Shown: one piece after another, positions 12,913 to 21,207 of the stretch
Layout: each line of letters starts with the position of its first letter
Position numbering within the stretch: the first letter of the stretch is position 1
Position numbers and translations under genes: made by a program
Notes under the pieces: model-generated
What the model was told of the DNA's origin: nothing
Database searches by the model: none
Seen by the model: only the letters and a program-made list of their open reading frames with translations
Virus record (IMG/VR): IMGVR_UViG_3300041402_000782
Coordinates: 1-21,207 of that record
Direction: 5' to 3' (one strand)
Source: a virus
Length of the DNA: 21,207 nucleotides

Positions 12913-14120
12913 CAAAAATAGAACTAACAAATTCCCTTAGAAGAGGGGGACCTTCAATAGATTTTGGTACTGTATGGCGTTATAATGATCATATTTATAG
13001 AACCATAGAGAAAAAGTATATAAACCAAGTTAGAACGTTGGTATCAAATACTGAACAGATGGAAAGGCTACATGAAAAGGGACTGATAGAAACTACTATA
13101 GCACCTGTTCATACAGAAGAATATGATTTTTTACTTGAGCATAAACTGGTTGAATTTGAATCACACTCGAATGAATGGTGTTTGTCAGCAAAGATAGATG
13201 CTTCTTATATGGTACTTGAGTTACTTGAGGAACTAGTAAGGCATGGTTGGTTTTTATGGGATGGAGTTCCTTTTAATGTATTATTTGATTATACTGAACC
13301 AAGGTGGACAGATTTCCATTCCATTGTGCCATTTACAGTACAGACTTGTTGGGAAGCTGAATTTAATTATCATTTCTTTAAAGGAGTGGGTGGTGATGTG
13401 ACTTTATGGGATAGAGAATGGAAGAGCATTAAAGATACCCATACAGCCTTAGCATTTTTGGAAAAAATAAAAGAAGCATTATTAACTATCCCAATAAATC
13501 CTAAAAAAACACCGTGGTTTGATTATCCTAGATTGAGTGATACTGATTTAGATGATAAACAAAAAAGTACCTTACAAATAATAGAAAAAGTAAAACCAAA
13601 TTGTGAAACATTTCTTGACATAGGCTGTAATGTTGGTTGGTATTCTAGAGCGGCACATGGTATGGGATACAGAGTTGTAGCGATAGATGTTGACGAAGCT
13701 TGTATAGCTGAGTTGTATGCACATGCCAAAGAAACCGAAAGTAAAATATTACCACTAGTTTCAGACTTTAGAACTTGTTTAGATATTATTAATCAAACTC
13801 ACCCAAGTTTTGTTAATAGAATACAATGTGACGTAACATTATCATTAGCCCTTTTGCATCATTTAGTTTTCTTTCAACACCTTGATTTTCCCTTCATAGC
13901 AGAAAGATTAGATGCACTGACAAAAAAGATTGCCATCGTGCAATTTATAACTAGAGAAGATGGTTACGTTAAACATTGGTTGAAGACTGCGGATAGGAAT
14001 TATGATTGGTATACTATGGACAATTTTATTTCGTCAATGACTAAATATTTTCCTAAACATGAGGTATTTGAATCATCACCTGTAGGTAGAAAATTAATAG
14101 TATTTGAGAAAAAATTATGA
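12909..14120 (+). CDS. class I methyltransferase with kinase-like N-terminal region
   Basis: A 403-residue protein. The C-terminal half is a SAM methyltransferase: FLDIGCNVG at 235-243, D260 in VVAIDVDE, and LSLALLHHLVF as the motif IV region. The N-terminal part (1-200) matches the pattern of long bacterial methyltransferases (a NoeA-like group, from memory) with IYRTIEKKYINQ at 29-40, NEWCLSAKIDASYMVLELLEE and LWDGVPFNVLFD. Within it D118-x4-N123 and D135-F are spaced as the catalytic loop and DFG of protein kinases, but the following Gly is His. A sugar or polysaccharide precursor is a plausible methyl acceptor because of the neighbours. It starts inside the end of the previous gene (4-bp overlap) and ends in an ATGA overlap with the next, so translation is coupled. 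Confidence 0.8.
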   Translation: MTKIELTNSLRRGGPSIDFGTVWRYNDHIYRTIEKKYINQVRTLVSNTEQMERLHEKGLIETTIAPVHTEEYDFLLEHKLVEFESHSNEWCLSAKIDASYMVLELLEELVRHGWFLWDGVPFNVLFDYTEPRWTDFHSIVPFTVQTCWEAEFNYHFFKGVGGDVTLWDREWKSIKDTHTALAFLEKIKEALLTIPINPKKTPWFDYPRLSDTDLDDKQKSTLQIIEKVKPNCETFLDIGCNVGWYSRAAHGMGYRVVAIDVDEACIAELYAHAKETESKILPLVSDFRTCLDIINQTHPSFVNRIQCDVTLSLALLHHLVFFQHLDFPFIAERLDALTKKIAIVQFITREDGYVKHWLKTADRNYDWYTMDNFISSMTKYFPKHEVFESSPVGRKLIVFEKKL

Positions 14121-15049
14121 GAGTTTTGATAGTAAATCATTCACAACAATCTTGTGGAGTATGGCAATTTGGAAAACGATTTTACGATCTTGCATCCAGA
14201 TCAACAAGAATAGAATATTTATATAAAGAGATACACGATCTAGGTACTCTTATAAAAATTGTAAATGAAACACAGCCTGTCATGATTATTTATAACTGGT
14301 ATCCTGTTACTATGACATGGTTGCCAGAGCAGTTTGTACAAGAGGTCAAAGAAGTTAAACACTTTTTCAACTGGCATGATGGGCATGTAAGACAGAATTA
14401 TGATGGTTATATATTCTTTGGTGCAGGCGAAAAGGACCTAGATGCCGAAAGAATTTATGAAGAGAAGTCTTTTATAATACCACGACCTTTATTTGATTAT
14501 GAAACTACTCATGAAAAAAATGAGATACCACACATAGGTAGTTTTGGATTAAGTGGTTGGCATAAAGGATTTCCAGACCTTGTTACACTGGTAAACAATA
14601 CTTTTGATAAGGCTGTTCTGAATATTCATATGCCTTTCACCTTCTTTGGTGATACACAAGGGGTTGAAGGGAAAAAGATTGCGGCAATGTGTAGAGAACT
14701 GAATACTAATCCAAACGTTCAATTGAACTTAACACATCATCTGCTATCAAATGAAGAACTATTAGATTTCTTAGCCAAAAATGACATCAATGCTTTTTTA
14801 TATCAAGCTAATAGTGAAGGACTTTCAAGTGTGACAGACTACGCCTTGTCTGTAAAGAAGCCGATAGCAATTACGAATAGTATGATGTTTAGACACATTG
14901 TAAGTGATGAAATTGTTGTTGGAGAGAATAATTCATTAATTGATATAATGAATAGAGGTACAGCACCATTAGAGGAATTTTACAAAAGGTGGTCTACGGA
15001 TAAGTTTGTGGAGGAATTAGATAATGTCGTTGAATCGAATATTAACTGA
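14117..15049 (+). CDS. GT-B type glycosyltransferase (GT4-like)
   Basis: A 310-residue protein with a two-domain GT-B appearance. The N-terminal domain starts MRVLIVNHSQQSCGVWQFG, a typical first strand plus glycine loop. The C-terminal domain starts near IGSFGLSGWHKGFPDLV (140-156) and contains the donor-binding segment EGLSSVTDYALSVKKPIAIT (234-253), in which the Glu and the SS(V)-Y-A pattern correspond to the GT4 nucleotide-sugar site. Total length is at the short end for GT4 enzymes, and the donor sugar cannot be predicted. It begins at an ATGA overlap and overlaps the next methyltransferase gene by 26 bp. There is no membrane segment, so it is a cytoplasmic enzyme. Confidence 0.75.
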   Translation: MRVLIVNHSQQSCGVWQFGKRFYDLASRSTRIEYLYKEIHDLGTLIKIVNETQPVMIIYNWYPVTMTWLPEQFVQEVKEVKHFFNWHDGHVRQNYDGYIFFGAGEKDLDAERIYEEKSFIIPRPLFDYETTHEKNEIPHIGSFGLSGWHKGFPDLVTLVNNTFDKAVLNIHMPFTFFGDTQGVEGKKIAAMCRELNTNPNVQLNLTHHLLSNEELLDFLAKNDINAFLYQANSEGLSSVTDYALSVKKPIAITNSMMFRHIVSDEIVVGENNSLIDIMNRGTAPLEEFYKRWSTDKFVEELDNVVESNIN

Positions 15050-15662
15050 CAGAGATAGAAAGGACTTTGAACCACTTATAGAAGAGATGTTTAATCTATG
15101 TCCAGAAATGATGGGCAGGAAAATCCCAGAAGCAAATGTTCAACAAGCAGTTGTCCTAGATTATATAATAAAGTTGCACCTCTATGTTGATGATCTTTCC
15201 ATGTTGTGTGTAGGGTCTTTTGAGGATACTACTACAGAATCTTTGAAGCAGTTGGATTATCCAGTGACAAATATAGACCCTGCTGTGAACATGGATTTGG
15301 CAACATTTCGTATGTCAACAGATGAAAAATTCGATATTATTTTCTCTGTGTCCGTTATTGAGCACGTGGTAAATGATGAACAGTTCATAGAGGATATATG
15401 TAATCTCCTGAGTGATAGTGGAATTGCAATACTTACCTGCGATTTCAAGAACGATTATAAACCAGGTGATCCATTGCCTGCCACAGATGTAAGATTTTAC
15501 ACCAAGGAGGATTTGACCGTAAGGCTTCCAAGAGTATTGAAGAGAAATAAATGCTCACTTTTCGATGAACCTTATTTAGATGATCCACCTGATTTTCTGT
15601 ACCAAGGACACACATATAGTTTTGCAACATTTGTTTTCAGGAAGGTTAAGGATGGAGATTGA
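15024..15662 (+). CDS. class I SAM-dependent methyltransferase (paralogue A)
   Basis: A 212-residue Methyltransf_11-like protein. Motif I is divergent (LCVGSFEDTT at 61-70, lacking the usual GxGxG), the acidic residue is D85 in NIDP, and SVSVIEHV (108-115) is the characteristic motif IV helix. The second half (LTCDF, then DVRFYTKEDL) is clearly related to the protein encoded at 15891, which has LTTDF and HIRTYSEKDL in the same order. GGAGG about 10 bp before the ATG supports the start inside the preceding glycosyltransferase gene. Its stop overlaps the next small gene by 11 bp. The weak glycine loop raises the possibility of reduced SAM binding. The likely role is sugar O- or N-methylation in the cassette. 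Confidence 0.78.
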   Translation: MSLNRILTDRDRKDFEPLIEEMFNLCPEMMGRKIPEANVQQAVVLDYIIKLHLYVDDLSMLCVGSFEDTTTESLKQLDYPVTNIDPAVNMDLATFRMSTDEKFDIIFSVSVIEHVVNDEQFIEDICNLLSDSGIAILTCDFKNDYKPGDPLPATDVRFYTKEDLTVRLPRVLKRNKCSLFDEPYLDDPPDFLYQGHTYSFATFVFRKVKDGD

Positions 15663-15882
15663 TAGGAAAAGTATAGGGGTTCTTATTGACGAATTGATTA
15701 CTACAAGCTTAAAGTGTTGGTTTGCACAAGAAGTCGTAATGAGTTCAAAGGATGAAAAAGAATTAGCTACTGCCGCTAAGAAAGCACAACTTATGAACGC
15801 AAGAAGAAATGCTCTCATTCGGGCAATAGATGAACGGCTAGGAGAGAGTGATATTTCTCCAACGGATAAAACTTATGCATAG
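15652..15882 (+). CDS. conserved-looking small phage protein
   Basis: A 76-residue protein if started at the ATG at 15652, which follows a GGAAGG Shine-Dalgarno at about 15640-15645. A longer in-frame start at 15580 exists but would overlap the preceding gene by 83 bp without a ribosome site. The sequence is helical: LIDELITTSLKCWFAQE (11-27 of the short form), then AKKAQLMNARRNALIRAIDERLGE. This arrangement of LIDELI, an aromatic QE segment and NxRRNxLIRAID recalls small uncharacterised phage proteins often found near structural genes, but I cannot name a family. It sits between two paralogous methyltransferase genes, where a non-enzymatic helical protein is out of keeping with the sugar cassette. 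It may belong to the virion or packaging set. Confidence 0.65.
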   Translation: MEIDRKSIGVLIDELITTSLKCWFAQEVVMSSKDEKELATAAKKAQLMNARRNALIRAIDERLGESDISPTDKTYA

Positions 15883-15890
15883 GATAGGAA

Positions 15891-16538
15891 ATGATTTATT
15901 CTAAAGTACTAAACATTGATGATTATGAAACCTTACCAACTGCTTTTGTGGACAGTACATATAAGAAGTTTAAGTGGATATGTAGATTTGAGCATGAACA
16001 TCGTCGTTGGGAATATGGTTTAGCAATAAAAGCATTGTTAGATAATAAAGCTGAAAAAATTCTTGAGGTTGGTGGTGGGGGTTCCATACTAGTACCATTA
16101 GCTTATCTAAGTAAAATGCATGTTACTGAAGTAGACTTCTGGGACGGTACTGAAACATTAGATAAACAGGCGGTTATGTTGGGAAGCGGTCCAATAAGGT
16201 ATTTTCAACAGGACTTTTTAGACTTTGAATTAGATGAAAAGTTTGATGCTGTAGTATGCACAAGTGTAATAGAGCATGTGCATGAGCACAAAAAGTTTTT
16301 CCTGAAACTTTTGGATTATGTAATATCTGGAGGATTGTTGGTACTGACTACAGATTTTCATCCATCTAGTAATAGATTTTCTAGAGATCATATAAGAACA
16401 TATTCAGAAAAAGATTTACTGGAATATGCTGAACTTGCAAAAGGATTTACTTTTTATGGAGATGATTATGATTATACTTATTGGGGTAACTATGTATATC
16501 AGTATAGCTTTGGGTCCTTGGTGCTGAAAAATGGATAA
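15891..16538 (+). CDS. class I SAM-dependent methyltransferase (paralogue B)
   Basis: A 215-residue Methyltransf_11-like protein with intact motifs: ILEVGGGGS at 57-65 (motif I), D82 in TEVDFWD (acidic residue) and CTSVIEHV at 123-130 (motif IV). Residues 145-215 parallel the protein at 15024 and the two are paralogues. The N-terminal 50 residues carry a basic and aromatic helix (KFKWICRFEHEHRRWEYG) that could contact the acceptor. An AGGA sequence precedes the ATG. The gene ends with an 8-bp overlap with the next glycosyltransferase-like gene. The acceptor is unknown; a sugar is the likeliest given the flanking enzymes. Confidence 0.82.
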   Translation: MIYSKVLNIDDYETLPTAFVDSTYKKFKWICRFEHEHRRWEYGLAIKALLDNKAEKILEVGGGGSILVPLAYLSKMHVTEVDFWDGTETLDKQAVMLGSGPIRYFQQDFLDFELDEKFDAVVCTSVIEHVHEHKKFFLKLLDYVISGGLLVLTTDFHPSSNRFSRDHIRTYSEKDLLEYAELAKGFTFYGDDYDYTYWGNYVYQYSFGSLVLKNG

Positions 16539-17403
16539 AAAAGTAATATTTTATAATCATTTTGGGAATGGAGACATCTTTGAATCCAGAGAATTCGTAA
16601 AAGAATACATGGAAAAGATACCAGCAGATAATTATTATTACGCTCATGGAAAGAATCCACGGATTTTAGCGGATATGCCAGAACTTCAATTCACTGAAGT
16701 TACAGATGTTATGAAAGCAATACACGCCGCTGTAATTACAGATGATATACTATATATCAATACTTGGATAGGTAGAGATGGAAGATATGTGCTCCCTGGA
16801 ATTGGTTGTGTAGTGGAAAATTTATACCACATGCACAATGCAATATTAGAAGGTTTGGGTTTTGAACTTTTACAAAAAGATATGTTCGATTATGTACCAA
16901 GTATAGATTATTCTTATTATGATACAAGTACTATTGATGCTTTTTGTAAGGAATATCCTGATAGAAAAGTTCTGATTTCAAACGGTCCTGTACACTCAAA
17001 TCAAGCAAATAATTTTGATTTTACTCCGATTATTGAAATGATAGCAATGACTTTTCCAGAAATTACATTCATCATAACAAGCTCCGCTGATGTCCAGAAA
17101 GACAATATATTTTTTACGAGTGATATTATTAGGACAGACGACGGTTTTGATCTGAATGAAATTTCTTATCTGAGTTTATTTTGTGATACTCATATTGGTA
17201 GAAATTCTGGACCGCATGTATTCGCACAAGTACGAGAAAATTGGCTTGACGAAACTAAGGCTAGTTTATCATTCACATATCAAAAAGTAGCGTCACATTT
17301 CATTTATGGGCTTTCAGTAGAAATGCAAAAATATTGGTCGCCGTGTACAGATGCTTTAGAGATACATGATGTGATGAGTCGAGTGATACAAAGGAGAGGA
17401 TAA
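16531..17403 (+). CDS. putative GT-B glycosyltransferase (heptosyltransferase/GT9-like)
   Basis: A 290-residue protein. Residues 1-110 form a Rossmann-like half (VIFYNHFGNGDIFESREFV at 5-23, matching the start of heptosyltransferase-type enzymes with their N-x-x-x-GD loop; ILYINTWIG at 73-81). Residues 140-235 form a second half (KVLISNGPVHSNQ at 146-158; ITFIITSS; then LFCDTHIGRNSGPHVFA at 216-232, where GRNSGP resembles the donor-site GxxSGP segment of GT9 and related families). No membrane segment is present. Similarity is by motif pattern only, so the exact family is open. It overlaps the previous gene by 8 bp and the next by one base (TAATG). Confidence 0.6.
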   Translation: MDKKVIFYNHFGNGDIFESREFVKEYMEKIPADNYYYAHGKNPRILADMPELQFTEVTDVMKAIHAAVITDDILYINTWIGRDGRYVLPGIGCVVENLYHMHNAILEGLGFELLQKDMFDYVPSIDYSYYDTSTIDAFCKEYPDRKVLISNGPVHSNQANNFDFTPIIEMIAMTFPEITFIITSSADVQKDNIFFTSDIIRTDDGFDLNEISYLSLFCDTHIGRNSGPHVFAQVRENWLDETKASLSFTYQKVASHFIYGLSVEMQKYWSPCTDALEIHDVMSRVIQRRG

Positions 17404-18308
17404 TGAGTACACTGATAGGAATAGTAACTTTTGGAAATTTGCCCTTTACAAAATTAACAATAAGAGGAATTAAAGAAACTGTTACAGAACCTTATTCTAT
17501 TTATGCAATTGTTGGTAAGCCCAATGATATTGAAACAGCAGAATGGCTTAGTTCGGAGAGTATACCGCACCTGATCCATGATCAAAACTATGGATTTCCG
17601 TACTCTTTAAATGATATTTATGATTTCGCATGGAAATTCAATAATTTTGACAATCTGGTAATAATTGGAAACGATGTAATTCCATATCCACATGCAATAG
17701 ACTCTTTGATCAAAATCGCAGATACTACAGATTATGAATGGATTTGTTCTAGTCAAATTGATTCTAAATCTATGGTCTTGACATGGCCTTGGACAAGACG
17801 TTATTTTGAAGGTCCAACTCTTATATTTTCTGATTTTGATGCACGTCCTTGGGAAAAAGTACCAATAGATTATTCAGATAAAATAGAAATCAATCCCACA
17901 CCTATGAGTGATGTTCATAATTTGGCACTTTACAAAAAAAGCGTATTCGACAAAATTGGATACATAGATGTAAATTTCTATCCAGCATATTATTCAGATA
18001 ATGATTATGTACGACGAGCACTTCATGCTGGAATAACATCCTGCACAGCAAGTAATTCAATTTACTTTCACTTTTGGAGCAGAACAATTCATCAAGAAAC
18101 TGGTGGCTCAACTCATATTTATTTCAATTTGAATAGAGTTTTCTATATTATGAAGTGGGGAAATGATTTTGGAAAAGAAGCATTTGATGCACCATTCGAT
18201 GGAAAACCATATCAACTTGGTGAAACAGTTCTACAACCAGATATCAAAATTGATAGTAGAGAACAAGAGTTGAAAATTATTAACCATTGGAAAACTAGAG
18301 GTCGTTAA
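17403..18308 (+). CDS. GT-A (GT2-like) glycosyltransferase
   Basis: A 301-residue protein. It begins LIGIVTFGN (4-12), the first strand of the GT-A nucleotide-binding fold, with QNYGFPYSLNDIYDFA (61-76) and VIIGNDVIPYP (86-96), where N-D replaces the usual D-x-D. AYYSDNDYVRRALHAG (195-210) gives the acidic acceptor/catalytic segment comparable to the ED motif of GT2 enzymes. The C-terminal FHFWSRTIHQETGG and KWGND suggest a metal- or substrate-binding His. It opens on a TAATG overlap and closes on a TAATG overlap with the terminase gene, so the sugar cassette is translationally joined to DNA packaging. Donor and acceptor are unknown. Confidence 0.78.
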   Translation: MSTLIGIVTFGNLPFTKLTIRGIKETVTEPYSIYAIVGKPNDIETAEWLSSESIPHLIHDQNYGFPYSLNDIYDFAWKFNNFDNLVIIGNDVIPYPHAIDSLIKIADTTDYEWICSSQIDSKSMVLTWPWTRRYFEGPTLIFSDFDARPWEKVPIDYSDKIEINPTPMSDVHNLALYKKSVFDKIGYIDVNFYPAYYSDNDYVRRALHAGITSCTASNSIYFHFWSRTIHQETGGSTHIYFNLNRVFYIMKWGNDFGKEAFDAPFDGKPYQLGETVLQPDIKIDSREQELKIINHWKTRGR

Positions 18309-19858
18309 TGACAATAACAGAAAGAATAACCTACGAAGATTTGGAAGTCTATGAGATACTGAGAAATCCAATCTTATGTGGTGAATTTCACCGCAATATG
18401 GATATACCAGAATGGAGCGAAGACGAATGGGAGTATTCAGATTACCAAAAGGAATACCTTGGAGATTTTGGTCGTTATGTCTCTTTATGTTGCGGACGTG
18501 CTGTTGGAAAGACTGTAACACTAACAGACCTGATCGTTTGGTATCTAATTAATTCAGTATTTCCACAAGATTACCTTGTATATACAGTTCCGAGTAAGGT
18601 TCACTTGGAACCAGTATGGTTTAGTTTGATCAAAGCTTTTAGAAATAACGACTTACTAAAACACTTTGTTGAAAGTAAAAAGGGAATTAACTCCTCAAAC
18701 TTTACTATTCGACTTCTAAATGCATCTGAGTTAATTTGTCGTATTGCTGGTCAGAGTGGTACCGGTGCAAATGTCGTAGGATTACACTCACCTATAGTCA
18801 TTTTAGATGAGGCAGGATATTATCCTTGGGGAACTTGGGTTGAACTTCAACCTGTTCTAAATTCATGGCAAGAGGGAATGAAATTATTTATCTCAGGAGT
18901 CCCAACGGGAATGCGTGAAAATAATGTTCTCTATTATGCCGATGAAGTGGATGATAAATTTAGTCACCATAGAACATCTGCACATGAAAATCCAAGATAC
19001 TCAGATGCAGATGAAGAAAGAAATTTAAAGCAATATCATGGAGTAGATGGAGAGGATTATATTCACTTGGTATTAGGAAGGCATGGTTCACCTGTTCATG
19101 CTGTATTTGATAGACGTTTAATGAAAATTACAGACTATCCTGTTTATAAGGTTAAAGCAAATGGAATTGATGATAGTCAACAAGAAATCATAGGCAAGAT
19201 TGCATTATTACCTCCAGTTCCAGAGCATGATATAAAAATCATGGGGATTGATACAGGTTACACAGAACCAACGGCGATTGTAATATTATACGAACATAAA
19301 AATGTATTAAAAATACACGCTAGAATTGAACTTTCAAAAGTAAAATACAATATACAGGAGAAGATTTTTGACTTCATAGACAGTCGATTGGGACCCTTTG
19401 AAATAATAGCAATAGACGCTGGAAATGAACAAGGTTTAGTTCATCACTTGCAAAATGATGACGAATATCTTCATAAAAATTATAAGAAACGATTGTACTC
19501 GGTAAAATTTGGACAATGGTTAACCCTTGGTACAACTCCAGATGGAGAAGAAATCAGATCAAAGACAAAACCATATTCTGTGAGTATTCTACAAGAATAT
19601 ACAAACTCACATAAAATTATTTATACCAGTACAGATTTAGATTTGATCACCGAAATGGAACGAATGACATATTCAAAAACACCAACTGGTGAAATTGTAT
19701 ATAGAACTTTAACTCCAAAAGGTGGCAAACGAGGAGCAGACCACTTTACTTCTGCTATGCTGTGTGCAAGTCTTACATATGCCTTGATGGTAGAAGGTAG
19801 ACTTTTTTCACAGAAAAAACCAAAATTAGCGGGCAGTAGGTGGGTGAGAGGACACTAA
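18308..19858 (+). CDS. terL: terminase large subunit
   Basis: A 516-residue packaging motor. The ATPase domain has a Walker A-like CCGRAVGKT (61-69), Walker B IVILDE (163-168) and a coupling-type SGVPTG segment (196-201). The RNase H-like nuclease domain shows the expected three acidic sites: D315 in MGIDTGYTEPTAIV, D370 in IIAIDAGN and D478 in GADHFTSAML. The length is normal for phage terminases. It powers DNA translocation into the prohead through the portal and cuts the concatemer. The start overlaps the upstream glycosyltransferase stop, and one base separates its stop from the portal gene. This is the most secure functional call in the window and identifies the element as a tailed phage or close relative. 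Confidence 0.95.
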   Translation: MTITERITYEDLEVYEILRNPILCGEFHRNMDIPEWSEDEWEYSDYQKEYLGDFGRYVSLCCGRAVGKTVTLTDLIVWYLINSVFPQDYLVYTVPSKVHLEPVWFSLIKAFRNNDLLKHFVESKKGINSSNFTIRLLNASELICRIAGQSGTGANVVGLHSPIVILDEAGYYPWGTWVELQPVLNSWQEGMKLFISGVPTGMRENNVLYYADEVDDKFSHHRTSAHENPRYSDADEERNLKQYHGVDGEDYIHLVLGRHGSPVHAVFDRRLMKITDYPVYKVKANGIDDSQQEIIGKIALLPPVPEHDIKIMGIDTGYTEPTAIVILYEHKNVLKIHARIELSKVKYNIQEKIFDFIDSRLGPFEIIAIDAGNEQGLVHHLQNDDEYLHKNYKKRLYSVKFGQWLTLGTTPDGEEIRSKTKPYSVSILQEYTNSHKIIYTSTDLDLITEMERMTYSKTPTGEIVYRTLTPKGGKRGADHFTSAMLCASLTYALMVEGRLFSQKKPKLAGSRWVRGH

Positions 19859-19859
19859 T

Positions 19860-21207
19860 ATGGCTGAAGAAGAGATAAAGAAATTAGCAAAAGCAAGAGC
19901 GGCATATGTTGGTACTTCATTTTATCCATCGCAGACATCAACTAACTTAGGCGTAAACCCTTGGACCGGGACCGTTGACAAGTTATCATTTGCTGATCAT
20001 GATACATATGAAAAAATAATTAGAGACTGTAGATTCTATTTTAGACACGACCCACTTGCATCTACTGTTATTCAAAAATTAGTTGATATGGCAATGAATG
20101 AACTTGTTATCAACCCAGGTGGCACAATTTCCAAGACGGAAGAGGCCATATTTGATGCTCTAGAAGATGATATTATTAAATTTCTACGTAAAGCCGCCTT
20201 TGAATATTTGATTACTGGTCTTTTGGTTCCAGAAATTAAACTTACAAGAATTAGAAAGAGAGATTTAAGAGATAAGCACATCAAGAGAATTGATTCTCTA
20301 TTATATCCTACCAGTATGTGGGTACGAGATTCTAAGGACATCGAAATTAAACGTCCTCTGATTACAGAAAAAGAATCTTATTTTCTAAAAATTCCTCCAG
20401 AAGTTTTATTCTTTATACAATCAGGAGGCGAATATCCTGATGGTGAAAAAGATGTTAAACTTTATGAAGAAATTGCAAGAATGTACCCAGATTTTGTTGC
20501 TAAAGTTAAAGCAGGTGAAACAAAGATATTATTGGAGAATCCACTAGTAATTAAAGGAGTTACATTAGCGGATTCCGCATATCCAATACCTTACTTATAT
20601 TCAGCACTTGAAGCATTAAAGCACAAAAGAAATCTTCGCAGAATGGATTATGCTGTGGCGGCAAGAATTATTAGTGCCGTATTACACGTAAAAGTTGGTA
20701 GCGATGAATTTCCACTTACTGAAGATCAAGAAGATGTATTGATAGATTTGGAAGAGAAGTTTAAATGGAGACAGAACTTAAGTGTTGATGAAATTGAAAG
20801 AGTATTCGCTTTTTTCACCAACCACACTGTAGACCTTTCATGGGTCTTTCCTGAAGTAGAGACTTTACTTGATGATAAGAAATATGAAACAGTAAATCAA
20901 GATATTATGGTTGCTCTTGGATTTCCGAGAATTTTGATTACAGGTGAAACTGAAAGATCATTTGCTTCAGACCCAGCAATTGCTACAATTTCACCTTTGC
21001 ATACAATGTTGGGACTTCAAAAAACACTGGTTCCAATTGCAGAAAAAATCTTTGTTGAAATGAGAAACAACAATAGAGTAATCAATAATATTCCAAGAGT
21101 ATACTTCAAGCCGGTGAATCTAATGAGCTTACAATTACTGTATGAAGGAATTCAAACACTATATGAAACAGGTAACTTGTCAAGAGCAGATTTCTCTGAA
21201 GCATATG
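19860..21207 (+). CDS. phage portal protein, 3' end cut by window
   Basis: An open frame from the ATG at 19860 runs without a stop to the right edge (449 complete codons). Portal-like segments are FRHDPLASTVIQKLVDMAMN (61-80), the membrane-free alpha/beta core with SMWVRDSKDIEIKRP, and VALGFPRILITGETERSFAS (about 351-370), which resembles the wing/crown helix region where portals carry a GIPxxLxG-type motif. NLSRADFSEAY near the edge is compatible with the portal C-terminal helices. Its place directly after the large terminase is the classic order. The portal forms the dodecameric ring at the capsid vertex. The start is weakly supplied with a ribosome site and probably relies on coupling with the terminase gene, whose stop lies one base upstream. 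Confidence 0.85.
   Translation, partial: MAEEEIKKLAKARAAYVGTSFYPSQTSTNLGVNPWTGTVDKLSFADHDTYEKIIRDCRFYFRHDPLASTVIQKLVDMAMNELVINPGGTISKTEEAIFDALEDDIIKFLRKAAFEYLITGLLVPEIKLTRIRKRDLRDKHIKRIDSLLYPTSMWVRDSKDIEIKRPLITEKESYFLKIPPEVLFFIQSGGEYPDGEKDVKLYEEIARMYPDFVAKVKAGETKILLENPLVIKGVTLADSAYPIPYLYSALEALKHKRNLRRMDYAVAARIISAVLHVKVGSDEFPLTEDQEDVLIDLEEKFKWRQNLSVDEIERVFAFFTNHTVDLSWVFPEVETLLDDKKYETVNQDIMVALGFPRILITGETERSFASDPAIATISPLHTMLGLQKTLVPIAEKIFVEMRNNNRVINNIPRVYFKPVNLMSLQLLYEGIQTLYETGNLSRADFSEAY

Noticed and set aside
15580-15651. Longer N-terminus for the small protein between the methyltransferases
   Set aside because: The upstream ATG lacks a ribosome site and adds a stretch overlapping the methyltransferase; the ATG at 15652 has GGAAGG at the right distance.

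Overview
The window is a piece of a tailed double-stranded DNA phage genome (Caudoviricetes-type), probably uncultivated. The evidence is a large terminase subunit with both ATPase and nuclease motifs (18308-19858), directly followed by a portal-like protein cut by the right edge (19860 onward), plus several fibre or baseplate-type proteins. All genes lie on the + strand, are packed tightly (the longest gene-free stretch is 118 bp) and most carry clear Shine-Dalgarno sequences. The DNA is AT-rich with more GC-rich islands. Nothing in the window identifies the host. No tRNA, CRISPR array, insertion sequence or integrase was seen.

Layout. Positions 71-930 hold a tiny zinc-ribbon protein and a charged, helical protein with a C-terminal zinc ribbon that may be a small terminase subunit. 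Positions 984-1565 encode a probable virion structural protein, followed by a strong Rho-independent terminator whose U-tract runs straight into the next Shine-Dalgarno. Positions 1684-10850 form a fibre region: a methyltransferase, a sialidase-fold-like (beta-propeller) fibre protein carrying a jelly-roll insert, a 1553-residue fibre-like protein with 58 tandem 20-residue repeats, a cysteine-rich small protein, a second protein with 16 copies of the same repeat on a different N-terminal domain, and a BppU-like baseplate protein. Positions 10863-18308 form a sugar-modification cassette: a GDP-mannose 3,5-epimerase-like SDR, a sugar C-methyltransferase-like protein, three more SAM methyltransferases, three glycosyltransferase-like proteins and a 76-residue conserved-looking small protein. 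Terminase and portal genes close the window.

How it may work together (inference). Most neighbouring genes from 1684 to the portal overlap or abut (TAATG, ATGA), which suggests one translationally coupled late operon. The sugar cassette sits inside the structural region, just after the repeat-fibre genes. It could therefore build and attach a methylated sugar to the phage's own virion, with the Thr/Ser-rich repeats as a possible acceptor, or it could alter host surface glycans. The most unusual features are the 74-copy ITD repeat family with a visible 8-unit superperiod, the sugar cassette itself, two G8 tracts inside a fibre gene, and a terminator placed so that it could only attenuate, not separate, the downstream operon.
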